Notes: generated by a model from the letters alone, not told the origin. A stretch of 64,000 bases of DNA from CAIWHR01 sp963813415 (GCA_963813415.1 CAWEYW010000011.1:186001-250000), one strand, 5' to 3'. Shown: positions 35,522 through 44,400, counted from the first letter of the stretch. Translations and numbers: made by a program.

Positions 35522-36676
35522 TCAGCGCGTGCCGCGCTCCGTGCCCGAGGCGCGATTCGGTGCACGTTCGGCGGAAAGACGCAGCACGCGGGCGGCATCC
35601 AGCGTGCGCGCGAGGTCGGGGACTTCCGTCGCCATCGGCGTGGCGGCAAGCTGCTTCAGTCCGGCCAGCGTGCTCTGGACCGGCCGCGAGCGCGTATCGA
35701 AATACTGCCGCAACCAGTTGTCGGCCGCGGCGATGTCGGCCTTGAACGTCGCATCATCGCGATTGAGCAGCGCGATGCGCGCGCTCAGCAAACGCAGCTT
35801 CAGGTTCTCGCGCAGGAAGTACTGCTGCGGCGGCGGCACCAGCGGCGCCGCCGGGCGGTCGGCGACCTCGATGCGGATGAGCTGGCGAATATCCGACCAG
35901 ATGTCGCGAACGAGACGCCGCCACGGGGAGGATTCCTGCTCCACTGCCGCGGCGGCCGCTGCCGGTGCAGGAAGACGCTCGTCCATCGCCAGGGGCAGGC
36001 TGGCGACCGCCGCGAGCAGCTGGTCGAGCTTGAGGCTGAGGCCGCTGACGTCGACATACGGGACCGCCTTCAGCCGGTCGATGTCGCGGGCGAGCGCGCG
36101 GCGCAGGGGCAGGAACTGCGGCCGTTCGAGGCGCTGCAGCTTGGCGTCGGCGAGCTGCAGGGCGGCAAGCGCGGCCGGCACGTTCCCGGCAAGCTGCAGC
36201 TGCTGGCTGGCCACGAGCAGCACCTGCTCGATCTCCGTGAGCGCGATCTCGTCGCGGGAGGGCGCGAGATCGCGGTACAGGGCTTCGAGCGCGGCCTGCT
36301 GTTCCTGCGATTCCGCGATGCGGGTTTCGAGCAGCGTGACCTTGGCTTGGGTGTCGCGCAGGTCGGAGGCAAGCTGTCCCTGCGCTTTCGCCACACCCTG
36401 CGTGGCGCCGTCGAGCTGATCCAGCCGCCGCGCGATATCGGCCCGCAGCTGCTGCTCGGTGCGCCGGCCATCCAGCCAGACCGCACCGGCAACGAGCACG
36501 GCGACCAGCAGAGTGGCCGCCAGCAAGCCGCGCGTGACCACCCGGGGTGCGGCGATTTGCGGTCGAGTGCGGGCGGGGCGAGGCGCCGCGGTCGCCTCGG
36601 TAGATGCGGGTTCGCCGCCGCGCGGGGCTTCCGGCGCAGCCGTCCGGCCGTGCTCGGGAGAATTGGGGTCGGACAT
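35522..36676 (-). CDS. hemX: HemX, putative uroporphyrinogen-III C-methyltransferase-like membrane protein
   Basis: A 384-residue protein with a Pro/Ala-rich cytoplasmic N-terminus, a single membrane helix (about 49-68, LLAATLLVAVLVAGAVW), a coiled coil (about 73-130) and a large helical domain with LRENLKLRLLSARIALLNRD. This is the proteobacterial HemX pattern; the methyltransferase name is historical and no SAM-binding motif is visible. It precedes hemY. Unlike the common order, hemC and hemD are not directly upstream but about 3.3 kb away. Confidence 0.9.
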   Translation of the reverse strand: MSDPNSPEHGRTAAPEAPRGGEPASTEATAAPRPARTRPQIAAPRVVTRGLLAATLLVAVLVAGAVWLDGRRTEQQLRADIARRLDQLDGATQGVAKAQGQLASDLRDTQAKVTLLETRIAESQEQQAALEALYRDLAPSRDEIALTEIEQVLLVASQQLQLAGNVPAALAALQLADAKLQRLERPQFLPLRRALARDIDRLKAVPYVDVSGLSLKLDQLLAAVASLPLAMDERLPAPAAAAAAVEQESSPWRRLVRDIWSDIRQLIRIEVADRPAAPLVPPPQQYFLRENLKLRLLSARIALLNRDDATFKADIAAADNWLRQYFDTRSRPVQSTLAGLKQLAATPMATEVPDLARTLDAARVLRLSAERAPNRASGTERGTR

Positions 36677-36803
36677 GGATAAGGAACCGCGGGACGCGAC
36701 ATTCTAGCAGGCGCCCCCTCTCGACCGCGCCGTACGCGCCCAACGGACGATCGACTACAATCGACGCGCCGCATCGCCCGGCCCGCCGGCGAGTTTCGCT
36801 CGG

Positions 36804-37454
36804 ATGACCCTCATGCTGATCGCGCTCGCCGTTGTCGCCCTCGCCGTTGCTGCCGGGGTGGGGTACGCGTATGGTCGGCGCGCCTCTGCGGCCCGGGATG
36901 TCCGCCGCCATGCTGATGCGGACTTCGCAGCGCACGAACCCTCCATGCAGACCCATCCCGAACGCGCACCTGCGCCACCGCCCGCCGCTGCCCCGGGTCC
37001 CTTGACCGAAGAGCGCGCGCGCCTGGTACGCAGCTACGAAGCCGAGGCAACGCGTTTGCGCGGCGACCTGCTCGGTGCGGCGGCGGAACGTGCACACCTC
37101 CTCGAGCTCGCGGACGAGCGACGACAGCTCTTCCGCGAGCTTGCGACCACGCGCGGTGAGACGGCCCGCTACCGCCAACTCGTGATCGACATCGAGAACG
37201 ACGCTCCGCCGCCGCTGCTGGGCGGACGCGGCACGCCGGACGATCTCAAGCTGATCGTCGGCATTGGCCCGGTCCTGGAACGAATGCTGCATCTGCTCGG
37301 CATCACCACCTACCGGCAAATCGCGCGCTGGACCGAGCGCGACATCGACGACTTCGACGCGCGCCTCGCTGAATTTCCCGGCCGGATCCGCCGTGACGCA
37401 TGGGTGACGCAAGCGCGTGCCCTGCATCAGGGCCTGCACGGCGAGTCCCTCTAG
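36804..37454 (+). CDS. Membrane-anchored coiled-coil protein with helix-hairpin-helix domain
   Basis: A 216-residue protein: N-terminal helix (1-25) anchors it in the membrane, a Pro/Ala linker (about 45-65) and a charged coiled coil (about 68-130) follow, then a compact domain DDLKLIVGIGPVLERMLHLLGITTYRQIARW of the H3TH type found at the C-terminus of many small proteins and fused to NuoE or ribosomal L21 homologues. The specific role is unknown. It is divergent from hemX across about 130 bases. Confidence 0.82.
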   Translation: MTLMLIALAVVALAVAAGVGYAYGRRASAARDVRRHADADFAAHEPSMQTHPERAPAPPPAAAPGPLTEERARLVRSYEAEATRLRGDLLGAAAERAHLLELADERRQLFRELATTRGETARYRQLVIDIENDAPPPLLGGRGTPDDLKLIVGIGPVLERMLHLLGITTYRQIARWTERDIDDFDARLAEFPGRIRRDAWVTQARALHQGLHGESL

Positions 37455-37493
37455 GCTTCCCCGATCTTTCCTTCCGCGCTCCTGGCGCGGCGC

Positions 37494-38432
37494 ATGTTCA
37501 TGAGCGCAAAACACGATCCCGCACTGTCCGGCATGACCCCCGCTGCGCTGATCCCGGTCCTGGTGCTGACCCTCGTGTGGGGCTGCAACTGGCCCGTGCT
37601 GAAGATGGGCGTCAGCGAAATGCCGCCGCTGACCTTCCGCGCGTTCAGCCTGCCCTTCGCCGCGCTGGGCATGCTCGCGGTCGCCCGCCTTTCCGGAGAT
37701 TCGATCCGCGTTCCGCGCGCACTCTGGGGCAGGCTCGCGACCCTCGCGCTGTTCAACATCGCGGGCTGGAATGGGCTGATCCTGTTCGGCGTGCAGCAGC
37801 TGCCCGCGGGGCGCAGCGCAATTCTTGCGTACACGATGCCCGTCTGGACGGTGCTCTTCTCGCTGTTCCTGCTGCACGAGCCGCTCTCGAAGCGCCGCAT
37901 CGTCGGGCTCGTGCTCGGCATGATCGGGATGGCGCTCCTGCTCGGCGAAGATGCGCGGCACCTGCAGCGCACGCCCACGGCGGCGGTGCTCATCATCGCG
38001 GCCGCGGTGGCGTGGGCCTTCGGCACCGTGCTGCTGCGCAAATGGAAGCTGCCCATCCCGCAGAACACGCTTTCGGGCTGGATGATGCTGCTGGGCTGGC
38101 TGCCACTGTTCGTCGCCGCGCCATTCTTCGCACCATGGCCGAATCCGGCCTCGTTGTCGAACAACGCATGGTTCGCGATCGCGTACAACATCGTTCTCGC
38201 CGGCACGCTCGCGCACTGGGCCTGGTTCACCCTCGCGCGCACGCTCCCGGTCGCGATTTCGTCGATGGCATCGCTGCCCGTGCCGATCGTCGGCGTGTTC
38301 TCCGGGATGCTGTTGCTCGGCGAGCGTCCCGGTCCCGGCGAATGGGCCGCGCTCGGACTCGTGGTCGCGGCCATGGTCGCGGTCTTGTGGACGCCGAAAC
38401 CAACACCTGCGCCGCTTGCACCGGACGATTGA
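37494..38432 (+). CDS. DMT-superfamily (EamA) transporter
   Basis: A 312-residue protein with 10 hydrophobic segments in two EamA repeats; repeat 1 has LTLVWGCNWPVLKMGVSEMPPL and repeat 2 WAFGTVLLRKW and ISSMASLPVPIVGVFSGMLLLGE. The family exports metabolites or amino acids, and the substrate is unknown. ATG 37494 and ATG 37500 are adjacent candidates; neither has a strong ribosome-binding site. Confidence 0.88.
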   Translation: MFMSAKHDPALSGMTPAALIPVLVLTLVWGCNWPVLKMGVSEMPPLTFRAFSLPFAALGMLAVARLSGDSIRVPRALWGRLATLALFNIAGWNGLILFGVQQLPAGRSAILAYTMPVWTVLFSLFLLHEPLSKRRIVGLVLGMIGMALLLGEDARHLQRTPTAAVLIIAAAVAWAFGTVLLRKWKLPIPQNTLSGWMMLLGWLPLFVAAPFFAPWPNPASLSNNAWFAIAYNIVLAGTLAHWAWFTLARTLPVAISSMASLPVPIVGVFSGMLLLGERPGPGEWAALGLVVAAMVAVLWTPKPTPAPLAPDD

Positions 38433-38495
38433 CTGCCGCGCGCTGGCGTCAAGGTTGCTGCCGGCCAGGCCGGACGTGACGGGTATCATTGGCAC

Positions 38496-38930
38496 ATGGC
38501 TGAAACCGATCGCGTCCGCCCGCGCTCTTCCCCGGTCGGCAGCGACCACGTCGAGCGCGAGACGCTGCGCCGACTGCGCCGCTACGCCGACCGCGAGAAC
38601 GGCGCTATCGTCCGGCGCTTGCGCAGGCTCGATCGCGAGTGGGATATCGAACGCGTGCTCGCGCTCAACGCTGCCGTCGTCGGGCTCGCGGGGCTCGCAC
38701 TCGGCGTGACGCGCGACCGGCGCTGGCTGGCGCTCCCCGGCGCGGTGTTCTCATTCCTGGCACTGCACGCGCTGCAGGGCTCGTGCCCGCCGGTGACGAT
38801 CCTGCGCCAGCTCGGCGTGCGCACCCGGCGCGAGATCGAGCGCGAGCGGTATGCCCTCAAGGCGATGCGCGGGGACTTCGATGGCACTTCGCGCCGCTCG
38901 CAGGCCGCGTGGCGCGCGGTGCGCGACTAG
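38496..38930 (+). CDS. DUF2892/YgaP-type small membrane protein
   Basis: A 144-residue protein with an Arg-rich N-terminal half, two hydrophobic segments (about 52-68 and 76-94) and the conserved GSCPPVTILRQLGVRTRREIERERYALKA. The CPP motif after the helices is the DUF2892 hallmark; here there is no rhodanese domain. Function unknown. It ends in a convergent space filled with REP-like palindromes. Confidence 0.82.
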   Translation: MAETDRVRPRSSPVGSDHVERETLRRLRRYADRENGAIVRRLRRLDREWDIERVLALNAAVVGLAGLALGVTRDRRWLALPGAVFSFLALHALQGSCPPVTILRQLGVRTRREIERERYALKAMRGDFDGTSRRSQAAWRAVRD

Positions 38931-38954
38931 CGTCGAGATCCGCGCGGCAAGCCC

Positions 38955-39018
38955 GCGGGTCCGGCTTCAGCCGAACACCTTGCACTGCGGATTTGTCGTC
39001 AGGCCGAAGCCCGACCGG
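38955..39018. repeat. REP-like palindromes in a convergent intergenic space
   Basis: Two elements, GGTCCGGCTTCAGCCGAAC (38958-38976) and GTCAGGCCGAAGCCCGACC (about 38998-39016), are near reverse complements of each other around a 20-base spacer. They belong to the dispersed GGCTTCAGCC family and lie between two converging genes. Confidence 0.6.
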
Positions 39019-39023
39019 CAGGA

Positions 39024-39974
39024 CTACGCCGAGGCGAGTTCCGGGATGAGCGTCGGCAGCGGCTTGCCCGCGAACCATGCATCGAGGTTCGCCTTGCACA
39101 GGTCGCCCATGGCCTTGCGCGTCTCGTGCGTCGCGCTCCCGACGTGCGGGAGCAGCACGACGTTGTCCATCGACAGGAGCGGCGCGGGAATGTTCGGCTC
39201 GTCCGCGAAGACGTCGAGCCCGGCGCCCCTGATCGTCCCCTGCTGCAGCGCCTGCACGAGTGCCGCTTCGTCGATGATGGATCCGCGCGCGATGTTGACG
39301 ATCGTGCCTTTCTTGCCGAGGGCCGCGAGCACGCTGGCATCGACGAGATTGCGCGTCACCGGCCCGCCGGGGCACGCGACCACGAAGAAGTCGGAGGCGG
39401 CCGCGAGTTCCTTGAGATCGGGAATGAAGCGATACGGCACGTCCTGGGGCTTGCGCCCGGTGTACGCGACGTTCATGCCCATGGCCCGCACGCGCTCCGC
39501 AATCGCCTTGCCGATGCGGCCCAGCCCGAGGATGCCGACGGTCTTGCCGCCGAGCTTGGTGGTCAGCTCGGGTCCGCGCTTCAGCCAGTCGCCCGCATGC
39601 ACGAACCGGTTCAGCCGCACGAAGCCACGGCCAGTCATCAGAATGAGCCCGACTGCGACATCGGCGACATCATCGGTCAGCACGTCGGGCGTGTTGGTGA
39701 CCTTGATCCCGCGCTTGCGGCAATAGTCGACCGGCACGCCGTCGTAGCCGACACCGAACACCGAGATGATTTCCAGCGCGGGCAGCGCATCGAGGAGCGA
39801 CGGCGGCGTGTTGGTGCCGCCACCCTGCACCAGGCCACGCACGACACGGCCGGCCTCGCCGAGCAGGGCAGCCTTGTCCCGCGCCTGCACATAGTCATGG
39901 CAGTGATAGTCGGCGCGCAGCGGCCCGTAAAGGAAATCGGGCAACGGGGCGGTGACGATGATGTCGACGGGCAT
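39024..39974 (-). CDS. 2-hydroxyacid dehydrogenase (glyoxylate/hydroxypyruvate reductase type)
   Basis: A 316-residue NAD(P)-dependent D-2-hydroxyacid dehydrogenase. Cofactor motif GLGRIGKAIAERV near 147; catalytic Arg in ARGSIID, Glu in GLDVFADEPN and His in LLPHVGSAT are all present. The closest type is GhrB/GRHPR-like. ATG 39974 is 11 bases after the hemD stop, so the longer frame reaching 40274 (inside hemD) is rejected. It is probably transcribed with hemC and hemD. Confidence 0.9.
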   Translation of the reverse strand: MPVDIIVTAPLPDFLYGPLRADYHCHDYVQARDKAALLGEAGRVVRGLVQGGGTNTPPSLLDALPALEIISVFGVGYDGVPVDYCRKRGIKVTNTPDVLTDDVADVAVGLILMTGRGFVRLNRFVHAGDWLKRGPELTTKLGGKTVGILGLGRIGKAIAERVRAMGMNVAYTGRKPQDVPYRFIPDLKELAAASDFFVVACPGGPVTRNLVDASVLAALGKKGTIVNIARGSIIDEAALVQALQQGTIRGAGLDVFADEPNIPAPLLSMDNVVLLPHVGSATHETRKAMGDLCKANLDAWFAGKPLPTLIPELASA

Positions 39975-39985
39975 CGGGCTTCCGA

Positions 39986-40774
39986 TCAGGCGGGACGCGT
40001 GGAGAACCATTCTAGCAATCCGGCCAGGAGTCCCGCATCGCCGGGTCCGGTGAGCACGCCATGCAGGCCGAGCTCGGCCGCGTGCGCGGCGATGCGCTCG
40101 TGGGGCACGAAGGTCGGCACGCTGCGCCAGCGCTCGCGCGTCGCGGACGGAAATACCGCGATCAGATTGTCGAGGCCCTCGCTCGACGTGACCGTCACGG
40201 CAGCGACGCGCCCGTCGGCGAAGGCGTCGTCGACACCGCGTGTCGAGCAATCCGGCTTCGCCCGCCGATAACACGCAACGTAGTCAACCGCTGCGCCGCG
40301 CTCCCGCAGCGCCTCGGCGAGCTCTTCGCGTCCGCCGTCACCCCGAAAGACCAGGACGCGCTTGCCGGCCGGGTGCGCGAATTCCGGAAGCGCCAGCAGC
40401 CCGGCGCTGTCCTGCCGGTCCGTCGGGCTGCGCACGTTCTGCAGGCCGAGTGTGCGCAGCGTTTCCGCAGTGCCCTGCCCGGGCGCGAACGCCACGAGCT
40501 GCGCGGGCCAGCGGCGCGGATCCGGCACGCCGTACTCGGCCGCGTTCGCGGACACGAACACCGCGTAGTCATAGCTCGCCAGCGCGGCATGCGCGCGGCG
40601 CAGAGGCGCCGCATCGGCGGGCGGCAAGATCACGATCGCCGGGAAAACGATGGGGGCACCACCGATCGCGGCGATTTTTTCGGCCAGTCCGCCCGCCTGC
40701 CGCGCCGGACGGGTGATGAGCACACCCGCGCCGCGCAGGGGCGATGAACGCGGATCGGTAGCGGAAGGCATCAC
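39986..40774 (-). CDS. hemD: Uroporphyrinogen-III synthase HemD
   Basis: Cyclises hydroxymethylbilane with D-ring inversion to uroporphyrinogen III. The sequence is divergent as usual for HemD, but shows GVLITRPARQAGGLAEKI at the N-terminus, YDYAVFVSANAAEYG near 67, LVFRGDGGREELAEAL, the central Tyr region YVACYRRAKPD and VTVTSSEGLDNLI. Length 262. It lies 25 bases after hemC on the same strand, which supports the assignment. Confidence 0.92.
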   Translation of the reverse strand: MMPSATDPRSSPLRGAGVLITRPARQAGGLAEKIAAIGGAPIVFPAIVILPPADAAPLRRAHAALASYDYAVFVSANAAEYGVPDPRRWPAQLVAFAPGQGTAETLRTLGLQNVRSPTDRQDSAGLLALPEFAHPAGKRVLVFRGDGGREELAEALRERGAAVDYVACYRRAKPDCSTRGVDDAFADGRVAAVTVTSSEGLDNLIAVFPSATRERWRSVPTFVPHERIAAHAAELGLHGVLTGPGDAGLLAGLLEWFSTRPA

Positions 40775-40799
40775 ACGCCGGACAGCGTGCGCCGGCGAA

Positions 40800-41732
40800 T
40801 CAGGCGAGAAGACGACGCGCGTCGCGGGCGATGAAGTCTGCCGCCAGCGCGCTGCCGAGAGCGTCGGCTTCCTGCATGGTCGTCACCGGGGCCGACGCCT
40901 CGCCGCGAAGGATCTCGCTGCCATCGCGGCTCGCGAGAAAGCCGCGCAGCCATAGCTCGCCGAGACGCTCGACCGCGTGCGCGGCGATCGGTGTGTGGCA
41001 GTTGCCGGACAACGCCCGCGAAAACGCGCGTTCGGCCGTGGTCGCGAGGGTCGTCGCCTGATCGGCCAGTGGCTGCAGCGCGTCGATGACGTCCTGGCGA
41101 TCGGCGCGGCATTCGAGGGCCAGCGCACCCTGCCCCACCGCAGGCAGGCTTTCCTCGGGATCGAGCGTGTACGCGATGCGGGCCTCGAAGCCGAGGCGCT
41201 TCAAGCCTGCGGCCGCAAGCACGATGGCATCGAAATGCCCCTCGTCGAGTTTGCGCAGGCGCGTATTGACGTTGCCCCGCAGGGGTTCGATCTTGAGCAG
41301 CGGGTCGCGCTCGCGCAACTGCGCCTCGCGCCGCAGGCTCGAGGTGCCAATGCGCGCGCCGCCAGGCAAGCCGGCGAGATCGACGTAGTGGTTCGACACG
41401 AGCGCATCGCGCGCATCCTCGCGCTCGGTGATCGCCGCGAGCGCGAAGCCTTCGGGCATCTCCATCGGCACGTCCTTGAGGGAGTGCACCGCGAAATCGG
41501 CACGCCCTTCGGCCATGGCGATCTCGAGCTCCTTGATGAACAGACCCTTGCCGCCGATATCGGCGAGCGCCTGGTCGAGCACGCGATCGCCCTGGGTGGT
41601 AAGGCCCAGCAGCTCGACCTCGCACGAGGGATACAATTCGAGCAGCCGCGCTCTGATGTGCTTGGCCTGCCACATCGCGAGAGCGGACTCGCGCGTCGCG
41701 ATCACGAGACGGCGCGGGGACACGGAAGCCAT
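40800..41732 (-). CDS. hemC: Porphobilinogen deaminase HemC
   Basis: Polymerises four porphobilinogens into hydroxymethylbilane. The signature features are LVIATRESALAMWQAKHI at the start, GDRVLDQALADIGGKGLF, FAVHSLKDVPMEMPEG, GTSSLRREAQL, LRGNVNTRLRKLD and the dipyrromethane cofactor Cys in LSGNCHTPIAAHA near residue 242. ATG 41732 gives 310 residues, the usual size; the longer frame to 41834 overlaps the divergent thioredoxin-like gene. First gene of hemC-hemD-dehydrogenase. Confidence 0.96.
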   Translation of the reverse strand: MASVSPRRLVIATRESALAMWQAKHIRARLLELYPSCEVELLGLTTQGDRVLDQALADIGGKGLFIKELEIAMAEGRADFAVHSLKDVPMEMPEGFALAAITEREDARDALVSNHYVDLAGLPGGARIGTSSLRREAQLRERDPLLKIEPLRGNVNTRLRKLDEGHFDAIVLAAAGLKRLGFEARIAYTLDPEESLPAVGQGALALECRADRQDVIDALQPLADQATTLATTAERAFSRALSGNCHTPIAAHAVERLGELWLRGFLASRDGSEILRGEASAPVTTMQEADALGSALAADFIARDARRLLA

Positions 41733-41761
41733 GGGAAGCGGATGAAAGGCGCGGTGAAGGG

Positions 41762-42313
41762 ATGACGGACGCGGAAACTGGCGGCGACGCTTTGCGGATG
41801 CAGCGGCGACGGATGTTGCAGTCCATTCTAGCATGCGCCGCAGGGGCGGCCGCGCTGCGCCCCCGCGCGGCGAGCCCCGCGCCGAAGGGTCACACCGTCA
41901 ACCTGCCCGCCGCGCAGGATCTCCGCGCGGACGGTGCGATCAGCGCGCGCGATGGTGTCCCCGTGCTGCTCTTTTTCGATCGCGGGGATTGTCCGTACTG
42001 CGAACGGGCGCTGCGCGAATTCCTGGTCCCGATGGCGACAGGCGACGACTGGCGTGGCCGCGCCATCTACCGCCAGGTGGAGATCGACCAGACCGATCCG
42101 CTCGTCGATTTCGCCGGCGCGATGACGACGCACCGCGCCTTCGCGCAGCGTCACCGCATCGAGCTCACGCCCACGATCTACCTCGTCGACCGCACGGGCG
42201 CCGCGCTCGGCAAGCCGCTGGTCGGTCTCATGACGCCCGACTTCTACGGAGCGTATCTCGAGGACGCGATCGTGTCGGCGGCGGCGCGCCTGCGGGCCAC
42301 CCCCAGAGGCTGA
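41762..42313 (+). CDS. Exported thioredoxin-fold protein
   Basis: A 183-residue protein with an RRRML-type N-terminal signal (residues 14-38; possibly Tat, since the Arg run precedes a short hydrophobic stretch) and a thioredoxin fold with active site DRGDCPYC (Cys77 and Cys80), then ELTPTIYLVDRTG carrying the cis-Pro. It resembles SoxW/DsbE-like periplasmic thioredoxins. It is divergent from hemC with 29 bases between the start codons, so the promoters overlap. Confidence 0.85.
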   Translation: MTDAETGGDALRMQRRRMLQSILACAAGAAALRPRAASPAPKGHTVNLPAAQDLRADGAISARDGVPVLLFFDRGDCPYCERALREFLVPMATGDDWRGRAIYRQVEIDQTDPLVDFAGAMTTHRAFAQRHRIELTPTIYLVDRTGAALGKPLVGLMTPDFYGAYLEDAIVSAAARLRATPRG

Positions 42314-42368
42314 CTGCGCGACGCGCGCGGCGATCACGGCAGGACATCACCAACCACGAGGGATCCTC

Positions 42369-43340
42369 ATGCGTGTGGTCATCACCGGCGGCGCCGGCTT
42401 TCTGGGCAGCCGTCTTGCCCACGAGATATTGCGGCGCGGTCAGCTGACCGACGCCCGCGGGCAGCAATGCCGCGTCCGCGAGCTGGTGCTGGTCGACGTC
42501 GTGCCCGCCACCATCGCCGGCGATCCGCGCGTCACCAGCATCAGCGGCGACCTCGTGGATCGTTCACTCGTGGAGCGTGCGATCACCGCCGATACCGGCA
42601 GCGTCTTTCACCTCGCCGCGGTGGTGAGCGGCCAGGCCGAGGCGGAATTCGATGTCGGCATGCGCGTGAATCTCGACGCCACCCGCCTGCTGCTCGAGCG
42701 CTGCCGGGCGTGCACGTCGCCGCCGAAGGTCGTGTTCACCAGCTCGCTCGCGGTGTTCGGCGGTGCGTTGCCCGATCCGGTTCCGGACGACGCGCCGCTC
42801 ATGCCGCAATCGTCCTACGGCACGCAGAAGGCGATGGGCGAGCTGCTGGTGTACGACATGACGCGCAAGGGTTTCATCGACGGGCGCTCGCTGCGCCTGC
42901 CGACGATCACGGTGCGGCCGGGCAAGCCGAACAAGGCGGCGTCCTCGTTCGCGAGCGGCATCATCCGCGAGCCCATGAGCGGGGTCGAGGCGATCTGCCC
43001 GGTGCGCGCGGAGACGCGCATGTGGGTGCAGTCACCGCGGGCGGTCATCGACAATCTGCTGACCGGACACGACGTCGCTGCCGACCGCTTCCGTTTCTCG
43101 CGCTCGGTCAACGTGCCGGGCATCAGCGTGTCCGTGCGGCAGATGGTCGATGCGCTGCGCCGCGTGGCCGGCGACGAAGTGGCCAACAGAGTTCGCTGGG
43201 AATACGACCCGGTCATCGACCGCATCGTGTCGACATGGCCGCCGGCATTCGACGCGCGCCAGGGACTCGCGCTCGGGATGCGTGCCGATGCGAGCTTCGA
43301 TGCGATCGTGCAGGCGCACCGCGAGGACATGGCCGCGTAA
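42369..43340 (+). CDS. denD: D-erythronate dehydrogenase-type epimerase/dehydratase (DenD)
   Basis: A 323-residue extended SDR with GGAGFLGSRLA (residues 7-17), HLAAVVSGQAEAEFD near 80, TSSLAVFGG and the catalytic SSYGTQKAMGELL. The text VRPGKPNKAASSFASGIIREP is typical of the DenD family, which oxidises D-erythronate (four-carbon sugar acid catabolism). No DenK/OtnC partner is nearby, so the in vivo substrate is inferred from family only. ATG 42369 follows GAGGGATCC. Confidence 0.87.
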   Translation: MRVVITGGAGFLGSRLAHEILRRGQLTDARGQQCRVRELVLVDVVPATIAGDPRVTSISGDLVDRSLVERAITADTGSVFHLAAVVSGQAEAEFDVGMRVNLDATRLLLERCRACTSPPKVVFTSSLAVFGGALPDPVPDDAPLMPQSSYGTQKAMGELLVYDMTRKGFIDGRSLRLPTITVRPGKPNKAASSFASGIIREPMSGVEAICPVRAETRMWVQSPRAVIDNLLTGHDVAADRFRFSRSVNVPGISVSVRQMVDALRRVAGDEVANRVRWEYDPVIDRIVSTWPPAFDARQGLALGMRADASFDAIVQAHREDMAA

Positions 43341-43368
43341 CGATCGCGAGTCGCAGGTCACGCGTGGG

Positions 43369-44349
43369 TCACGCCGCCACCGGCTCCACCGCGGCGAGCG
43401 CCTCCTCGAAGATCGCGGCGCCCGCATGGCGCAGTCGCGACGCATCCGACAGAATCTGCCGGAAGCGGCGACCTCCCGAGCGCCCGTGATACAGCCCGAG
43501 CACGTGGCGGGTGATCGCGCGCAACGGCGTGCCGCGCGCGAGCTGCGCTTCCGTGTATGGAATCATCGCGCGCACCACATCGGCACGCGAGCGTGCCGGC
43601 GCGCTGTCGCCGTAAGCGAGCCAGTCGGCGGCGGCGAGTATGTACGGATCGTGGTACGCGACGCGACCGAGCATCACGCCGTCGACTTCCTCCAGCTCGC
43701 GCGCGATGGCGTCCCATTCCGTCAGGCCGCCATTCAGCACGATCGTCAGACCCGCAAAGTCACGCTTCAGCCGGTGCACCACTTCGTACCGTAACGGCGG
43801 GATCTCCCGGTTCTCCTTCGGCGAGAGGCCCTTCAGCACGGCATTGCGGGCATGCACGATGAACACCCCGCAACCCGCCTCGCTCACGGTGCCGACGAAA
43901 TCGCGCACGAACGCATAATCATCGTCGTGGTCGAGGCCGATGCGATGCTTCACGGTGACCGGCAACGGCACGGCATCGCGCATCGCACGCACGCACGCCG
44001 CGACGAGCTGCGGCTCAGCCATGAGACACGCGCCGAAGCTCCCCGTCTGCACACGCTCCGACGGGCAGCCCACGTTGAGGTTGATCTCGTCGTAGCCCCA
44101 TTGCGCGCCGAGGCGTGCGGCATGCGCGAGCGCCTGCGGATCGCTGCCGCCGAGCTGCAGCGCAACGGGGTGCTCGGCGGGGTCGAAATCGAGGTGATGC
44201 GGGACGTCGCCATGCACCAGCGCAGCCGTCGTGATCATCTCGGTATAGAGCCGCGCGCGACGGGTGATGAGGCGCAGGAAGAACCGGCAATGACGGTCCG
44301 TCCAGTCCATCATCGGCGCAATGCAAAATCGATGCGATAAGTCCTTCAT
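43369..44349 (-). CDS. dusA: tRNA-dihydrouridine(20/20a) synthase DusA
   Basis: FMN-dependent enzyme reducing U20/U20a in tRNA. It shows APMMDWTDRHCRFFLR (residues 11-26), NLNVGCPSERVQTGSFGACLM with the catalytic Cys near 94, VTVKHRIGLD, LNGGLTEWD and VDGVMLGRVAYHDPY. 326 residues. The region upstream of the ATG has no good ribosome-binding site and leads straight into accessory DNA; dusA 5' ends are a well-known integration site for mobile elements, which may explain this. Confidence 0.95.
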   Translation of the reverse strand: MKDLSHRFCIAPMMDWTDRHCRFFLRLITRRARLYTEMITTAALVHGDVPHHLDFDPAEHPVALQLGGSDPQALAHAARLGAQWGYDEINLNVGCPSERVQTGSFGACLMAEPQLVAACVRAMRDAVPLPVTVKHRIGLDHDDDYAFVRDFVGTVSEAGCGVFIVHARNAVLKGLSPKENREIPPLRYEVVHRLKRDFAGLTIVLNGGLTEWDAIARELEEVDGVMLGRVAYHDPYILAAADWLAYGDSAPARSRADVVRAMIPYTEAQLARGTPLRAITRHVLGLYHGRSGGRRFRQILSDASRLRHAGAAIFEEALAAVEPVAA

Positions 44350-44371
44350 TCAATTCATGTTGTGTGCGCCA

Positions 44372-44400
44372 AGTCGGTCCAATAACTATTTGGACCGACT
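44372..44400. promoter_or_regulatory. Perfect 11-bp inverted repeat upstream of dusA
   Basis: Arms AGTCGGTCCAA (44372-44382) and TTGGACCGACT (44390-44400) flank the 7-base spacer TAACTAT, 23 bases from the dusA start. It could be an operator, a recombination site or a transcription hairpin; nothing in the sequence decides. Confidence 0.75.

Noticed and set aside
35754..38549. Minus-strand open frame of 931 codons crossing hemX, the HHH protein and the DMT transporter
   Set aside because: It crosses several supported genes and their intergenic spaces and has the composition of a shadow frame.
39974..40274. N-terminal extension of the 2-hydroxyacid dehydrogenase
   Set aside because: It lies entirely inside hemD; the start at 39974 matches the family and comes 11 bases after the hemD stop.
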